Shown: piece after piece, positions 35,766-44,630 of the stretch | Layout of the letters: each line of letters starts with the position of its first letter | How positions within the stretch are numbered: position 1 is the stretch's first letter | Assembly (NCBI GenBank): GCA_964506685.1 | Contig: CAZDMQ010000011.1 | Coordinates: forward strand, 1-60,678 | DNA: 60,678 nt | Source: UBA5336 sp964506685 | GTDB taxonomy: Bacteria; Pseudomonadota; Alphaproteobacteria; Caulobacterales; Hyphomonadaceae | Direction of reading: 5' to 3' | Program-made: the position numbers and the translations under genes | The notes under the pieces: generated by a model | Told to the model about the DNA's origin: nothing | What the model saw: the letters and a program-made list of their open reading frames with translations, nothing else | The model's database searches: none

Positions 35766-35776
35766 GCCGGGTGCTC

Positions 35777-36343
35777 TCAGTCGGACCGGCGCAGATAGGT
35801 GCTGTCGGCGGTCTGAACGACGATCTTCTCCCCGACACCGACAAAGGGCGGGACCATCACCCGGACCCCATTGTCGCAAAGCGCCGGCTTGAAACTGTTC
35901 GCAGCCGTCTGACCTTTCACGACCGGTTCGGTCTCCTCAATGGTCAGCACCACCTGTTCGGGCAGGGCGATGCCGATGGGCGTCTCGCCATAGAACTCGA
36001 TCTCGACCACCATGCCGTCCTGGAGATAGGCGCCCTGGTCGCCGACAAAGTCCTTTGCCAGTTCGATCTGTTCGAAGCTCTCCTGGTCCATGAAGGCATA
36101 GGCTTCACCGGCATCGAAGAGAAACTGGTGCGACTTCTGTTCGAGGCGTACCCGTTCAATCGTCTCATTGGCCCGGAAGCGCTCATTGAGTTTCGAGCCG
36201 TTTATGAGGTTACGCAGTTCGACCTGGTTGAATGCGCCGCCCTTGCCGGGTTTGACCGAATTGGTCTTCAGCGCGCGCCAGACCTGACCTTGATGTTCGA
36301 TCACCATGCCGGGTTTGATTTCATTGCCATTGATCTTGGCCAT
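35777..36343 (-). CDS. efp: Translation elongation factor P
   Basis: 188 residues, the standard EF-P length. It relieves ribosome stalling at polyproline. Domain I has SVKPGKGGAFNQVELRNLI with Lys34 at the tip, the residue that other bacteria modify. Domains II and III have TYAFMD-like EAYAFMDQESFEQIEL and FVGVGEKIVVQTADSTYLRRS. The start is ATG at 36343; upstream is DUF4167 on the same strand. Confidence 0.96.
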   Translation of the reverse strand: MAKINGNEIKPGMVIEHQGQVWRALKTNSVKPGKGGAFNQVELRNLINGSKLNERFRANETIERVRLEQKSHQFLFDAGEAYAFMDQESFEQIELAKDFVGDQGAYLQDGMVVEIEFYGETPIGIALPEQVVLTIEETEPVVKGQTAANSFKPALCDNGVRVMVPPFVGVGEKIVVQTADSTYLRRSD

Positions 36344-36526
36344 GGCCTGTCTGTCCATCCATCCAGTTTTCGAAACGTTGCCGGGGCGTAACGGCGGCCA
36401 GCGGGCCGGTCAAGCAAACTCGCCTGCCGGCCGGCCGATGTGCCTGACCCGTCTGTGTCGCAGGCCCGACTTGCAGGGCCCAGCCTGCCGCAGCCGCGTC
36501 ATCGCGCCGGGCCGCAATGGGCAGAC

Positions 36527-37180
36527 CTATTCGGCGGCGGCCGTCTCGGGAGCCTCGTCGGCGCTGTCGTCCTTGTTACTGGTCCGGCCCGACCGGCGCC
36601 CGCGCGAGAGCGTCTTCATCACGCCATCGGCTTCGTCAGGCACGCCGGCCTCGCTAGCCCCACTGGCGGCTTCCTCGTCGGATTTCTTCCGGTAGTTGCG
36701 ACGCTTGGGGCGTTTGGGTTTCTCCGCGGTGTCATCGGCGGTATCGGCTTCGCTGCGTGCGTCCTCCGCCTTTCCGGTGTCCTCGTCGCCGATCACGCGC
36801 AGCGGATCACTGCGATCGGACGAGCCATTCCGGTCCTCGGCGTCCGCTTGGCTTTCCTCCGCAGACTCCTCGAGTTCGGCCTCGTCGTCATCATTATCCT
36901 GTTCGCGGCCGCGATTGTCGTCCCGGTCGCGCTTCGGTTTCTGGGCAGCCTGCATCATGGCCAGCGTGCGCTGATAGTGTTCGGCGTGCTGGAAATAGGC
37001 CTCGCTTTTCACGCGGTCGCCATTGGTCTGCGCCTCGCGCGCATATTGCAGATACTTGTCCAGCACCTGCTGGGCCGAGCCACGGATCTTGACGTCCGGT
37101 CCATTGCTTTCGAAGTGCCGGTTGATGTTGTGGTTCTGTCCACCGCTTGAACGGCGGTTGCGCCCGCGTTGGCGTTTCAT
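36527..37180 (-). CDS. DUF4167 domain-containing protein
   Basis: 217 residues. The conserved N-terminus is MKRQRGRNRRSSGGQNHNIN followed by VKIRGSAQQVLDKYLQYAREAQTNGDRV, the DUF4167 signature; the rest is low-complexity Asp/Glu/Lys, ending DDSADEAPETAAAE. It is Arg-rich at the front and acidic behind, which suggests RNA or ribosome contact, but function is unknown. The gene follows prmC as in other alphaproteobacteria. Start at 37180, GGGAAG upstream. Confidence 0.88.
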   Translation of the reverse strand: MKRQRGRNRRSSGGQNHNINRHFESNGPDVKIRGSAQQVLDKYLQYAREAQTNGDRVKSEAYFQHAEHYQRTLAMMQAAQKPKRDRDDNRGREQDNDDDEAELEESAEESQADAEDRNGSSDRSDPLRVIGDEDTGKAEDARSEADTADDTAEKPKRPKRRNYRKKSDEEAASGASEAGVPDEADGVMKTLSRGRRSGRTSNKDDSADEAPETAAAE

Positions 37181-37373
37181 CTGGTCTTCCCTGATTGAGG
37201 CTCTGCCCCGGGGCAGTGCCCTTGTCATTCGGAAGGCCCTATCCAGGGTGCATCTAAACTGGGCTTTCCACGAATACGATGGCTGGCGCGCAAAATCTTG
37301 CAGCGGGCCCCGCTCCATCCACTTCTCGATACCCCGCATTGCCCCCCTCGCCAAGCCCTTGAAGGCATTTCTC

Positions 37374-38234
37374 TTATATGCGTGTCGAATTCTTCACAGC
37401 TGACAGCACGCGTGGCTGGCCTGAGAGGTCCCTGGTGAGGACAATTGCGGTGTAGCCGCCCGACTCGAGCAACCGGCTGACCGGTTCGGCCTGGTCATGG
37501 CCGATCTCGAGAACCAGCGGGGTGCCAGCGGCTGCATGCCGCCCGGCAAGGGATATGATCTCACGATACGCCGCCAGTCCGTCCAGCCCGCCATCAAGCG
37601 CGATGTGGGGATCATGGTCGCGCACATCTGCTTGCAGGGTGGGGATGATCCCGGTCCGGATGTAGGGCGGATTGGAGAGGACGAGATCAGCCCCTGTCCA
37701 GTCCAGCGCTTCTTTCCAGCTTGCCCGCAACAGGCGCACCCGGTCGCCGAGCCCGGCCAGGTTGGCCGCGGCGAGGTCTGCCGCCGCAGCATCGATTTCC
37801 ACGGCAATCCCCGTGCAGCCGGGCCGGGCAGCAAGGACGGCCTTGAGGAGGCAGCCCGTGCCGGTGCCAAGGTCGGCGATACAGGCGGTTGCATCCCCGG
37901 AGAGGTGCGACAGGGCGACCTCGACAAGCGTCTCGCTGTCATTGCGCGGGACAAGCGCGCGGGCATCGGTACGCACGCGGATGCCGTGAAAGGGCGTTTC
38001 GCCGAGGATATGCGCCAGTGGCACACCCCGGAGCCGCCGGGCCAGCGCATCGCCAAGCCGCTCGCCCGCCTGCACGTCGATGGTATGCGCGTCCAGCGAA
38101 AGCAGCTCGTGTGTTGCGACCCCCGCTGCCCAGGCGACCAGTGCCCGGGCCTCGATCCCGGCCGCCTCAATGCCGGCGGCCCGCAAGGCCTGCCGCGTTT
38201 GCAACACTGCCTGGCCGAGGGTTTCCCGGCTCAT
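37374..38234 (-). CDS. prmC: Peptide chain release factor glutamine methyltransferase
   Basis: 286 residues. SAM-dependent enzyme that methylates the Gln of the GGQ motif of RF1 and RF2. Motif I is IADLGTGTGCLLKAVLA, and the glutamine-recognition motif is DLVLSNPPYIRTG. The helical N-terminal domain has LGQAVLQTRQALRAAGIEAA. The start ATG overlaps the prfA stop (ATGA), so the pair is translationally coupled with its substrate. Confidence 0.95.
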   Translation of the reverse strand: MSRETLGQAVLQTRQALRAAGIEAAGIEARALVAWAAGVATHELLSLDAHTIDVQAGERLGDALARRLRGVPLAHILGETPFHGIRVRTDARALVPRNDSETLVEVALSHLSGDATACIADLGTGTGCLLKAVLAARPGCTGIAVEIDAAAADLAAANLAGLGDRVRLLRASWKEALDWTGADLVLSNPPYIRTGIIPTLQADVRDHDPHIALDGGLDGLAAYREIISLAGRHAAAGTPLVLEIGHDQAEPVSRLLESGGYTAIVLTRDLSGQPRVLSAVKNSTRI

Positions 38235-39304
38235 CCGCCGTCCAGTTCGGCGAGCCGTCTCGCCTGGTCCTCGGCGCGCAGGGCGTCGATCACGTCACCG
38301 AGCGCGTCCCCGGCCACGATCCGGTCGAGATTCTGCAAGGTGAGGTTGATGCGGTGATCGGTGACCCGACCCTGGGGGTAGTTGTACGTCCGGACCTTTT
38401 CCGATCTGTCGCCCGAGCCGACCTGGCTTTTGCGGGCATCCGCCCGGGCTGCGGCCTTTTCCTCGCGCTCGCGTTCATAGAGCCGCACCTTCAGCATCTC
38501 CAGCGCCTTTTCACGGTTCACATGCTGGGATTTCTCGGAACTTGTGGTGACGATGCCGCTCGGCAGGTGGGTGATCCGCACGGCGGAATCGGTTGTGTTC
38601 ACATGCTGGCCGCCTGCGCCGGACGCCCGCATCGTATCGATGCGCAGGTCCTCGGTGCGGATCTCGATCTCGATGTTCTCCGGCGCCGGCAGCACGGCCA
38701 CCGTGGCAGCGGATGTGTGAATTCGCCCGCCGCTCTCGGTCTTGGGGACCCGCTGCACCCGGTGCACGCCGGATTCGAACTTCAGGTGTGCGAAAACGTC
38801 CGTCCCGGAAATGTTCGCCACAATCTCCTTGTAGCCGCCGACCTCGCCCTCGGCCACCGTCACCAGCTCCATCTGCCAGCCCATGAGCTGGCAATAGCGC
38901 TGGTACATGCGGAACAGGTCGCCGGCAAACAGCGCCGCTTCATCGCCGCCCGTCCCGGCGCGCACTTCCAGCACGACATTGGCCTTGTCGTCCTCGTCCT
39001 TCGGAAGCAGCAGGAGCTTTACCTCCCGTTCCAGCGCCGGAAGCTGGCCGGACAGCTCGGCCAGTTCCTCGCGCGCAAGCTCGGCCATCTCGGCATCCTC
39101 GCCGCCGGCCATGGCCTCGGCCTCGCGGATGCCGGCAAGCGTTGCCATCAGGTCCTTCGCCTTGTCGGCAACGGGTTTCAGCTCCGCATGCTCCTTTGAC
39201 AGGGCAACGATCTCGCTGGCTTCGGTGGCTGCGCCCATCCGGGCTTCAACCTGGTCGAAACGGTCGATGACCTGTTCCAACCGGTGCATGGGTATACTGG
39301 ACAT
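38231..39304 (-). CDS. prfA: Peptide chain release factor 1
   Basis: RF1, 357 residues, ends translation at UAA and UAG. The GGQ loop is SGAGGQHVNTTDSAV; the stop-codon-recognition segment is RVPKTESGGRIHTSAATVAVLP, where the PxT tripeptide is Pro-Lys-Thr. The N-terminal coiled coil spans the first ~100 residues. It overlaps prmC by 4 bases. The start at 39304 is an ATG, with a second Met five codons later as an alternative. Confidence 0.96.
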   Translation of the reverse strand: MSSIPMHRLEQVIDRFDQVEARMGAATEASEIVALSKEHAELKPVADKAKDLMATLAGIREAEAMAGGEDAEMAELAREELAELSGQLPALEREVKLLLLPKDEDDKANVVLEVRAGTGGDEAALFAGDLFRMYQRYCQLMGWQMELVTVAEGEVGGYKEIVANISGTDVFAHLKFESGVHRVQRVPKTESGGRIHTSAATVAVLPAPENIEIEIRTEDLRIDTMRASGAGGQHVNTTDSAVRITHLPSGIVTTSSEKSQHVNREKALEMLKVRLYEREREEKAAARADARKSQVGSGDRSEKVRTYNYPQGRVTDHRINLTLQNLDRIVAGDALGDVIDALRAEDQARRLAELDGG

Positions 39305-39353
39305 GCAGCCGATCTATGCTGCTTCCGCGCCGCTGAAAAGCACTCCCGTCTGG

Positions 39354-40067
39354 TCAGGGGCTGGTTTGCTTTCCGTGGGCCCGTGGTTCCCGCGCTCCCA
39401 TCACAAGCAACCAGAGCGCCGTTCCGATTTCCCCGATCGAACTGGGCAGGGTCACTCTCGCGCCGACGGGGTGGTCGAGAAAGCCCGGCAGCAGCACTCG
39501 TCCGAAAGCCGTGGCCAGATAGCCAAGCCCACCCAGCAGGAGAAAGACGCCGAGCCAGCGCGGGATGAGCCCCGTGCGAACCACAACAAGCCCCAGCGGG
39601 AGCAACCAGAGTCCCCAGAAGATGTAGGCAACCCAGGTTGCGTTCGAATAGGCCTCCAGATGTCTGACCAGTTCGAGATGCAAGGTCTCCTCCGGCAGGC
39701 TTGCTGTCGACCCCTCGCCGCGGATCATTCGCAGGATGGCCAGCTTGTGCCCCATTTTCGTAAACGAGATCGGCACGCTGGCCAGCACAAGTGCAAGGAG
39801 CGCAAGGGCATTGAATTCGCCGTATTGGCGCAGCAGGCGAAAAAGAACGAGGGCGAGGAAGATGAAACTTCCATAGCAGAGGAATTCCGCCGCAATACCC
39901 AACTGGAAAAGACCGGTCTCGTTCCGCAGTGTTGTCAGGGTCCCTGAAGGGTCATCGAGTTCAATGAGCCGTCCCGGAATATAAGCGAGCCCGATGATGC
40001 CGGTGATCACGAGAAAGGTGTAGATCGCCCCGGCCAGCCGCCCCGTTGCTCTGGTGGAAAGGCTCAT
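39354..40067 (-). CDS. DUF4386-type membrane protein
   Basis: 237 residues with about six transmembrane segments, typical of DUF4386: RLAGAIYTFLVITGIIGL, AEFLCYGSFIFLALVLFRLL, ALLALVLASVPISF, ATWVAYIFWGLWLLPLGLVV, LGVFLLLGGLGYLATAF. No catalytic residues seen. The start ATG overlaps the stop of the upstream membrane protein by 4 bases (ATGA), so the two form a pair. Function unknown. Confidence 0.8.
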   Translation of the reverse strand: MSLSTRATGRLAGAIYTFLVITGIIGLAYIPGRLIELDDPSGTLTTLRNETGLFQLGIAAEFLCYGSFIFLALVLFRLLRQYGEFNALALLALVLASVPISFTKMGHKLAILRMIRGEGSTASLPEETLHLELVRHLEAYSNATWVAYIFWGLWLLPLGLVVVRTGLIPRWLGVFLLLGGLGYLATAFGRVLLPGFLDHPVGARVTLPSSIGEIGTALWLLVMGAREPRAHGKQTSP

Positions 40068-40495
40068 GCGCCCGGCTCCTCGGCCCGCACCTGGTACGGC
40101 CAGGCCAGCGCCAGCCAAGCCATGAAAAGGCAAAGCCCGATTTCGAGCACACAGTACATCTGATAGAAAACGGCAGAACCGGGGGCGGTCAGACCGACGA
40201 TCAGGCCATAGATCGGGGCAAGGAACACCGTCAGCCAGCGCGCAAGCAAATGCGGTAGCACGAGGACGCAGGCGACCATCAGGCAGGGAACCGCCATGAC
40301 AATGCCAAGGGCGACAAGGACGCCTTCGCTGGCCTCGCCGACACCGATCCGGCCCGCCATCATCGCCTCAAGTTTGCCGTCTGTGTAGAGATTGAAGTAA
40401 TCGCCGTACACATAGAGGAACATGAGTGAGGCCCAAAGCCCCGCCAGCCGGATCCGGAGCGGCACGGGTGGATCCTCGAAGCTCTTTCTTGCCAT
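40064..40495 (-). CDS. Conserved small membrane protein (DUF6326-like)
   Basis: 143 residues with four predicted helices. It opens MARKSFEDPPVPLRIRLAGL and has LWASLMFLYVYGDYFNLYTDGKLEAM, a pattern I associate with DUF6326. GGGGAT lies upstream of the ATG at 40495. Coupled to the DUF4386 gene; no function assigned. Confidence 0.7.
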   Translation of the reverse strand: MARKSFEDPPVPLRIRLAGLWASLMFLYVYGDYFNLYTDGKLEAMMAGRIGVGEASEGVLVALGIVMAVPCLMVACVLVLPHLLARWLTVFLAPIYGLIVGLTAPGSAVFYQMYCVLEIGLCLFMAWLALAWPYQVRAEEPGA

Positions 40496-40615
40496 GTTGG
40501 TATCCCCGTTCAGAATTATCGATGATCGATAAGTTCTCGTTGGGCCAACCAGACTTGAAAAGCAATACCGGCCGCAGCGGAAAATACGTGCCGCCGCAGC
40601 CGGGTTGGTCCGCGC

Positions 40616-41071
40616 CTAGGCGAAAACCCGCAGCGCTTCCTTGAGGATCAGGGCGAAGAGACCGAAGCTCGACAGGGTGAACACCATGAAGCGCAGGATG
40701 ACGTTCGAGCTCAGCACCTGCACCAGTGAATGGGCCATGCGAAGCCCGACATAGATCCATGCGATATAGGCTGCGACATGGTCGCCGCCGCCGGTCAGGG
40801 CGGCGAACATCATCACTGCGTAGAAGACGGTCGGCGCCTCATGCAGGTGGTTGTAATTGTCCGACGCGGCCCGGACATTGGTCGGCAACTGGTCGTTATA
40901 GGTCCCGGGATGGCGGGCATTATTGGGGTCCATCCCGGCTTTCTGCATGGCCGGGATCCGGGTGATATACATCCAGAACCACATGATCATGGTCCAGATG
41001 GCCAGAACAAGGACCGGCAGGAGAAAACGCGTTGCCGGGTCTGAGAAATGTGTAACGGTGTCGGTGTCCAA
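40616..41071 (-). CDS. MAPEG-family membrane protein
   Basis: 151 residues, four-helix membrane protein of the MAPEG superfamily (glutathione-linked eicosanoid enzymes in eukaryotes). Seen: RFLLPVLVLAIWTMIMWFWMYITRI, ASDNYNHLHEAPTVFYAVMM with the conserved N..HE, IAWIYVGLRMAHSLVQ and a last helix. The start is a TTG with GGGAGG eight bases upstream. Activity of bacterial members is mostly unknown. Confidence 0.85.
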   Translation of the reverse strand: MDTDTVTHFSDPATRFLLPVLVLAIWTMIMWFWMYITRIPAMQKAGMDPNNARHPGTYNDQLPTNVRAASDNYNHLHEAPTVFYAVMMFAALTGGGDHVAAYIAWIYVGLRMAHSLVQVLSSNVILRFMVFTLSSFGLFALILKEALRVFA

Positions 41072-41162
41072 GTCAGCCTCCCATTGAACTCAGTTCTACA
41101 GAGGCTTACGGCGCTTTCCCCGTGCGTCAATGCGGAGAGGTGTCAATCCGGAGGTGCGTCAG

Positions 41163-41846
41163 TCAGGGCACGCGCTGATCGAGGCTTGCAGCCATGGCGT
41201 CAAGGGTTGCGCGCCGGATCGCATGCTTGTTGCCGGCATAGGCGCGGGCCGGCAGCCGGGCGAGGGCCGCAGCGATTGCAAGCGCCCTGTCCAGCAGCGC
41301 ATCAGGAGCAGCGACCTCGTCGACATACCCGACCTCGCGGGCACCTTCGGGATCATAGAGTCGGGCGATGATGGCCGCTTCGGTCAGCCGGTCGGGGCGC
41401 ACGCGGGCATGCAGCAATTCCAGCGCGAAGCCCGGCAGGACCATGTCGATTGCCGTCTCATTGGCGCCGATCCTGAAGTCGCCGGCAGCGGCGATGCGGA
41501 CATCACAGGCTTGCAGGATGAAGCAGCCCATGGCGATGGCATGCCCGCTGGCCGCCGCGACAAGGGGTTTCGGGAAGCCATAAAGGCGATGCGCCAGGGC
41601 GCCGCCGCCATTGACGAGGGCCGTTGAGGCTTCGGCTCCGGCGGTCTGGAAATACTTGAGGTCGAAGCCGGCGGAGAACTTTCCGGGCAGTCCCGTCAGG
41701 ACCAAGGCGCCGGTATTGGCATCGGCTTCGGCCTGGTCGAGCGCAGCATTGAGCCCGTCCAGAAGGTCGGGGTTTACGGCATTGGCCTTGCCGTCATTCA
41801 TGGTGATGATGGCGATGCCGTCCTCGATCTCGATGCCGACGCTCAT
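41163..41846 (-). CDS. Enoyl-CoA hydratase/crotonase-family protein
   Basis: 227 residues, shorter than the usual 255-265. Crotonase-fold features: IAIITMNDGKANAVNPDLLDGLN, LTGLPGKFSAGFDLKYF and AAASGHAIAMGCFILQACDVR, which form the CoA and oxyanion sites. In the usual catalytic region I see GANETAIDMVLPGFALELL, so one Glu is present (NETAI) but the second is not obvious. The reaction may differ from hydration. GGAGAC upstream supports the start at 41846. Confidence 0.82.
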   Translation of the reverse strand: MSVGIEIEDGIAIITMNDGKANAVNPDLLDGLNAALDQAEADANTGALVLTGLPGKFSAGFDLKYFQTAGAEASTALVNGGGALAHRLYGFPKPLVAAASGHAIAMGCFILQACDVRIAAAGDFRIGANETAIDMVLPGFALELLHARVRPDRLTEAAIIARLYDPEGAREVGYVDEVAAPDALLDRALAIAAALARLPARAYAGNKHAIRRATLDAMAASLDQRVP

Positions 41847-41910
41847 GCTTGTCTCCTCTCTCGCCCGGATCGAGCCCGGAAGCGTTTGTCCGTTGCGCGA
41901 CAGGTGCCGC

Positions 41911-43212
41911 TCAGTCTCCGGCAACGGTCTGCCGTGGCAGCCCGGCAGCCGGCTTGCCGAGATGGGCCTCGAGAAAGGCCAGTATGGCTGCCGTGTCGCG
42001 GGCATCGGTACCGTGTCCGCCGGGACGAAGGAAGTAGGCGATGTCGTCGCCTGGCCGGAAATCGCGCATGTCTCCGGCGGCAAGTCCTTCGGCGCCCTCG
42101 AGACGGTAGACGGCCGATGCTGCCGCAGCAGCCCGGAAGGTGGAATTCGGATCGGACCAGACATCCCGGCGAGCATTGCCGAGAAAGACCGGTCGCGGCG
42201 CGATGAGTGCCAGGAGCTGGTGCTGGTCGACGGGAAGGTCCTCGAGGCGGTTCGCATAGCTGGCGTATGCCGGGTCGAACCAGTGCGGATAGCCAGGCAG
42301 GCTGACGAAGGGCATGACGCGGGCACCGTTCACCATCTGCGCGATACCCTCTCCGGCTGTCGAGCGATTTAGCGCCGCCCCGCCATAGCCGGACTGGTGC
42401 GCAACGATGGCGGCGATGCGCGGATCCCAGGCGCCGGCGACAAGGGCCGACTTGCCGTGGCGGGAGTGGCCGAAGACGGCGATACGGTCAGGGTCGATGC
42501 GCTGATCGGTTGCGAGAACGTCGATGACGGCGCTGTAGGCGTAGGCCCAGGCCATGACGGCGCCGGTGGGTGCGGTCCCGCCCCGTGCAGCCATGGCGGC
42601 AAGGTCGGCCGGCGCTTCGGCGGCATCGTCCCGCACGACATCGCTGGCATGGTAGCTGGCATACGCAAAGCCTGCATCGAGAATGTCGCCGAGCGGCGGA
42701 TGTGCGATATGCTCGCCGAAGATGCGGGTGATGAAGCCCGGCACCTCCGTTGTCTCGCAGGGCGTACCGTCCGGACGGGTCAGCGCCGTGGATGCGAAAA
42801 CGGTGCAATTGCTGGAGAAGGTCTGGCCGATGATCAGGGGCAACGGCCCTGAAGACGTTTTCGGGACAACGAGACCGAGGCGAAACACGGTCCCGCCAAC
42901 CGCGATCTCGATCTCCTCAAGGCGTGCGCGGCCATTCAGGTAGTCGGGGTCGGCAACGCGTTGTGAGAGCTGTTCCACGGGCACGCCGCCGGGCCAGGGA
43001 CCGTAGACATGGGTTTCGAACGCCTCGCGGATTTCAGCGCGCCGCGCCGACCATTCCTCCACGCTCTCCGCAGTCAGGGCAGGCTCGGGCCGCGGGCGTG
43101 TCTCGGTCTCCAGACTGGCCCGGTTGAGCCCGAGCATGGTGCAGTTCGACACGATCAGCGCTGTCAGGGCCAGCGGCACGAGCCGGACGGTCCAGATCAA
43201 GGCCGATTTCAT
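41911..43212 (-). CDS. CE15-like alpha/beta hydrolase (glucuronoyl esterase type)
   Basis: 433 residues with an N-terminal hydrophobic segment (LVPLALTALIVSNC), either a signal anchor or a weak lipobox. The nucleophile elbow is AVFGHSRHGKSALVAGAWDPR, the GxSRxGK of CE15 esterases, and a late His is in LRPGGHGTDARD. AHQSGYGGAALNRSTAGEG is the conserved block after the nucleophile. CE15 enzymes cleave ester links between lignin and glucuronate in plant biomass; the substrate here is inferred. The start at 43212 is next to a second ATG at 43215. Confidence 0.82.
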   Translation of the reverse strand: MKSALIWTVRLVPLALTALIVSNCTMLGLNRASLETETRPRPEPALTAESVEEWSARRAEIREAFETHVYGPWPGGVPVEQLSQRVADPDYLNGRARLEEIEIAVGGTVFRLGLVVPKTSSGPLPLIIGQTFSSNCTVFASTALTRPDGTPCETTEVPGFITRIFGEHIAHPPLGDILDAGFAYASYHASDVVRDDAAEAPADLAAMAARGGTAPTGAVMAWAYAYSAVIDVLATDQRIDPDRIAVFGHSRHGKSALVAGAWDPRIAAIVAHQSGYGGAALNRSTAGEGIAQMVNGARVMPFVSLPGYPHWFDPAYASYANRLEDLPVDQHQLLALIAPRPVFLGNARRDVWSDPNSTFRAAAAASAVYRLEGAEGLAAGDMRDFRPGDDIAYFLRPGGHGTDARDTAAILAFLEAHLGKPAAGLPRQTVAGD

Positions 43213-43385
43213 CATTCCTGTCCCGCTCCGGTCGCCACGATCCGATCCGGTTCCGGTACCGCGCCTTCGGCGGATTGGCCAGTACCGGCGCACGGCCATC
43301 ACGCGCTTGTGTCAATGTTCGGGCGAACTCCGGCGGCCTTGCGAAAGTCCCGGGGTCAGCGCGCCGATGTGTACACCTCCACGGC

Positions 43386-44519
43386 CTATTCGGCAGCGGC
43401 CTGCGGCACCTCTCGTGCGGCGCGCAATTCTGCCGCCCTGGCTTCCACCTGCTCGACAATATGCTCGATCATCTCGGCATTGCCGACCTTGTGGCTCGGC
43501 GCACCCGCCATGTAGACCATGCCGGCTTCCTTGCCGCCGCCGGTGAAGCCGATATCGGTCAGCGCCGCCTCGCCCGGCCCGTTGACCACGCAGCCGATGA
43601 TCGACAGCGAGATCGGCTCGGAGATGTGCGCCAGCCGCTCTTCCAGCGCCGCCACGGTACCGATCACGTCGAAGCCCTGGCGTGCGCAGGACGGACACGC
43701 GACGATGTTCACCCCCCGGGTCCGCAGGCCGAGCGATTTCAGCATCTCGTAGCCGACTTTCACCTCTTCCACCGGGTCGGCCGAGAGCGAGACCCGGATC
43801 GTGTCGCCGATTCCCATCCAGAGCAGGTTGCCCATGCCGATCGCCGATTTGACCGTGCCGGTACGCGCACCTCCGGCCTCGGTGATACCCAGATGCAGCG
43901 GCGCATCGGTTGCCTCGGCGAGTTGCTGGTAGGCCGCGACGGTGAGGAACATGTCGGAGGCCTTGACCGAGATCTTGTAGTCGTGAAAGCCCAGATCATC
44001 GAGGATGCGCGCATGGTCGAGGGCGCTTTCCACCATCGCTTCGGGACAGGGCTCACCGTATTTCTCGAGCAGGTGACGTTCCAGCGAGCCGCCATTCACG
44101 CCGATCCGGATCGAGCAGCCATTCGCGCGCGCGGCACTGACAACGTCCCTGACCCGCTCCTGCGATCCGATATTGCCGGGATTGATCCTCAGGCAGGCGG
44201 CCCCGGCCTCGGCGGCCTCGATGCCGCGCCGGTAGTGGAAATGGATATCGGCCACCAGCGGAACACGGGCGTCGCGGGCAATCGTGCGCAGGGCTGCGGT
44301 CGACTCCTCGGTCGGACAGGAGACGCGGACAATGTCGGCGCCAGCCTCTTCCAGCCGCCGGATCTGGTCGAGGGTCGCAGCCGTATCCTCGGTCGGTGTA
44401 TTGGTCATGGACTGCACCGAAATCGGCGCGTCGCCGCCCACTTCGACACTGCCAACGCGAATTTTCCGGCAAGCGCGCCGCTCAATGGATCGCCAGGGTC
44501 GGATGGGATTGTGGGACAT
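43386..44519 (-). CDS. ispG: 4-hydroxy-3-methylbut-2-enyl diphosphate synthase
   Basis: IspG (GcpE), 377 residues, a [4Fe-4S] enzyme that makes HMBPP from MEcPP in the MEP isoprenoid pathway. TIM-barrel start GGDAPISVQSMTNTPTEDTAATLDQI; the cluster cysteines are in ACPSCARQGFD and SIIGCVVNGPGEA. RINPGNIGSQERV and HLGITEAGGARTG are also diagnostic. It is downstream of the RodZ-like gene on the same strand, as in E. coli yfgA-ispG. Confidence 0.97.
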   Translation of the reverse strand: MSHNPIRPWRSIERRACRKIRVGSVEVGGDAPISVQSMTNTPTEDTAATLDQIRRLEEAGADIVRVSCPTEESTAALRTIARDARVPLVADIHFHYRRGIEAAEAGAACLRINPGNIGSQERVRDVVSAARANGCSIRIGVNGGSLERHLLEKYGEPCPEAMVESALDHARILDDLGFHDYKISVKASDMFLTVAAYQQLAEATDAPLHLGITEAGGARTGTVKSAIGMGNLLWMGIGDTIRVSLSADPVEEVKVGYEMLKSLGLRTRGVNIVACPSCARQGFDVIGTVAALEERLAHISEPISLSIIGCVVNGPGEAALTDIGFTGGGKEAGMVYMAGAPSHKVGNAEMIEHIVEQVEARAAELRAAREVPQAAAE

Positions 44520-44630
44520 GGGGTTCACCGCTTGAGGAGGTCGACAGGCCTCTCCTATGTGGGCGCTTCAGGCGCGAAGGTAAACCCGTCGGTCCGGCGC
44601 AGGTCGGCCGGGCCGGTCCGGTTTTCGAGA

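Noticed and set aside
43250..43300. Inverted repeat CCGGTAC..GTACCGG between ispG and the esterase gene
   Set aside because: Seven bases with a long spacer and no T run; likely chance in GC-rich DNA.
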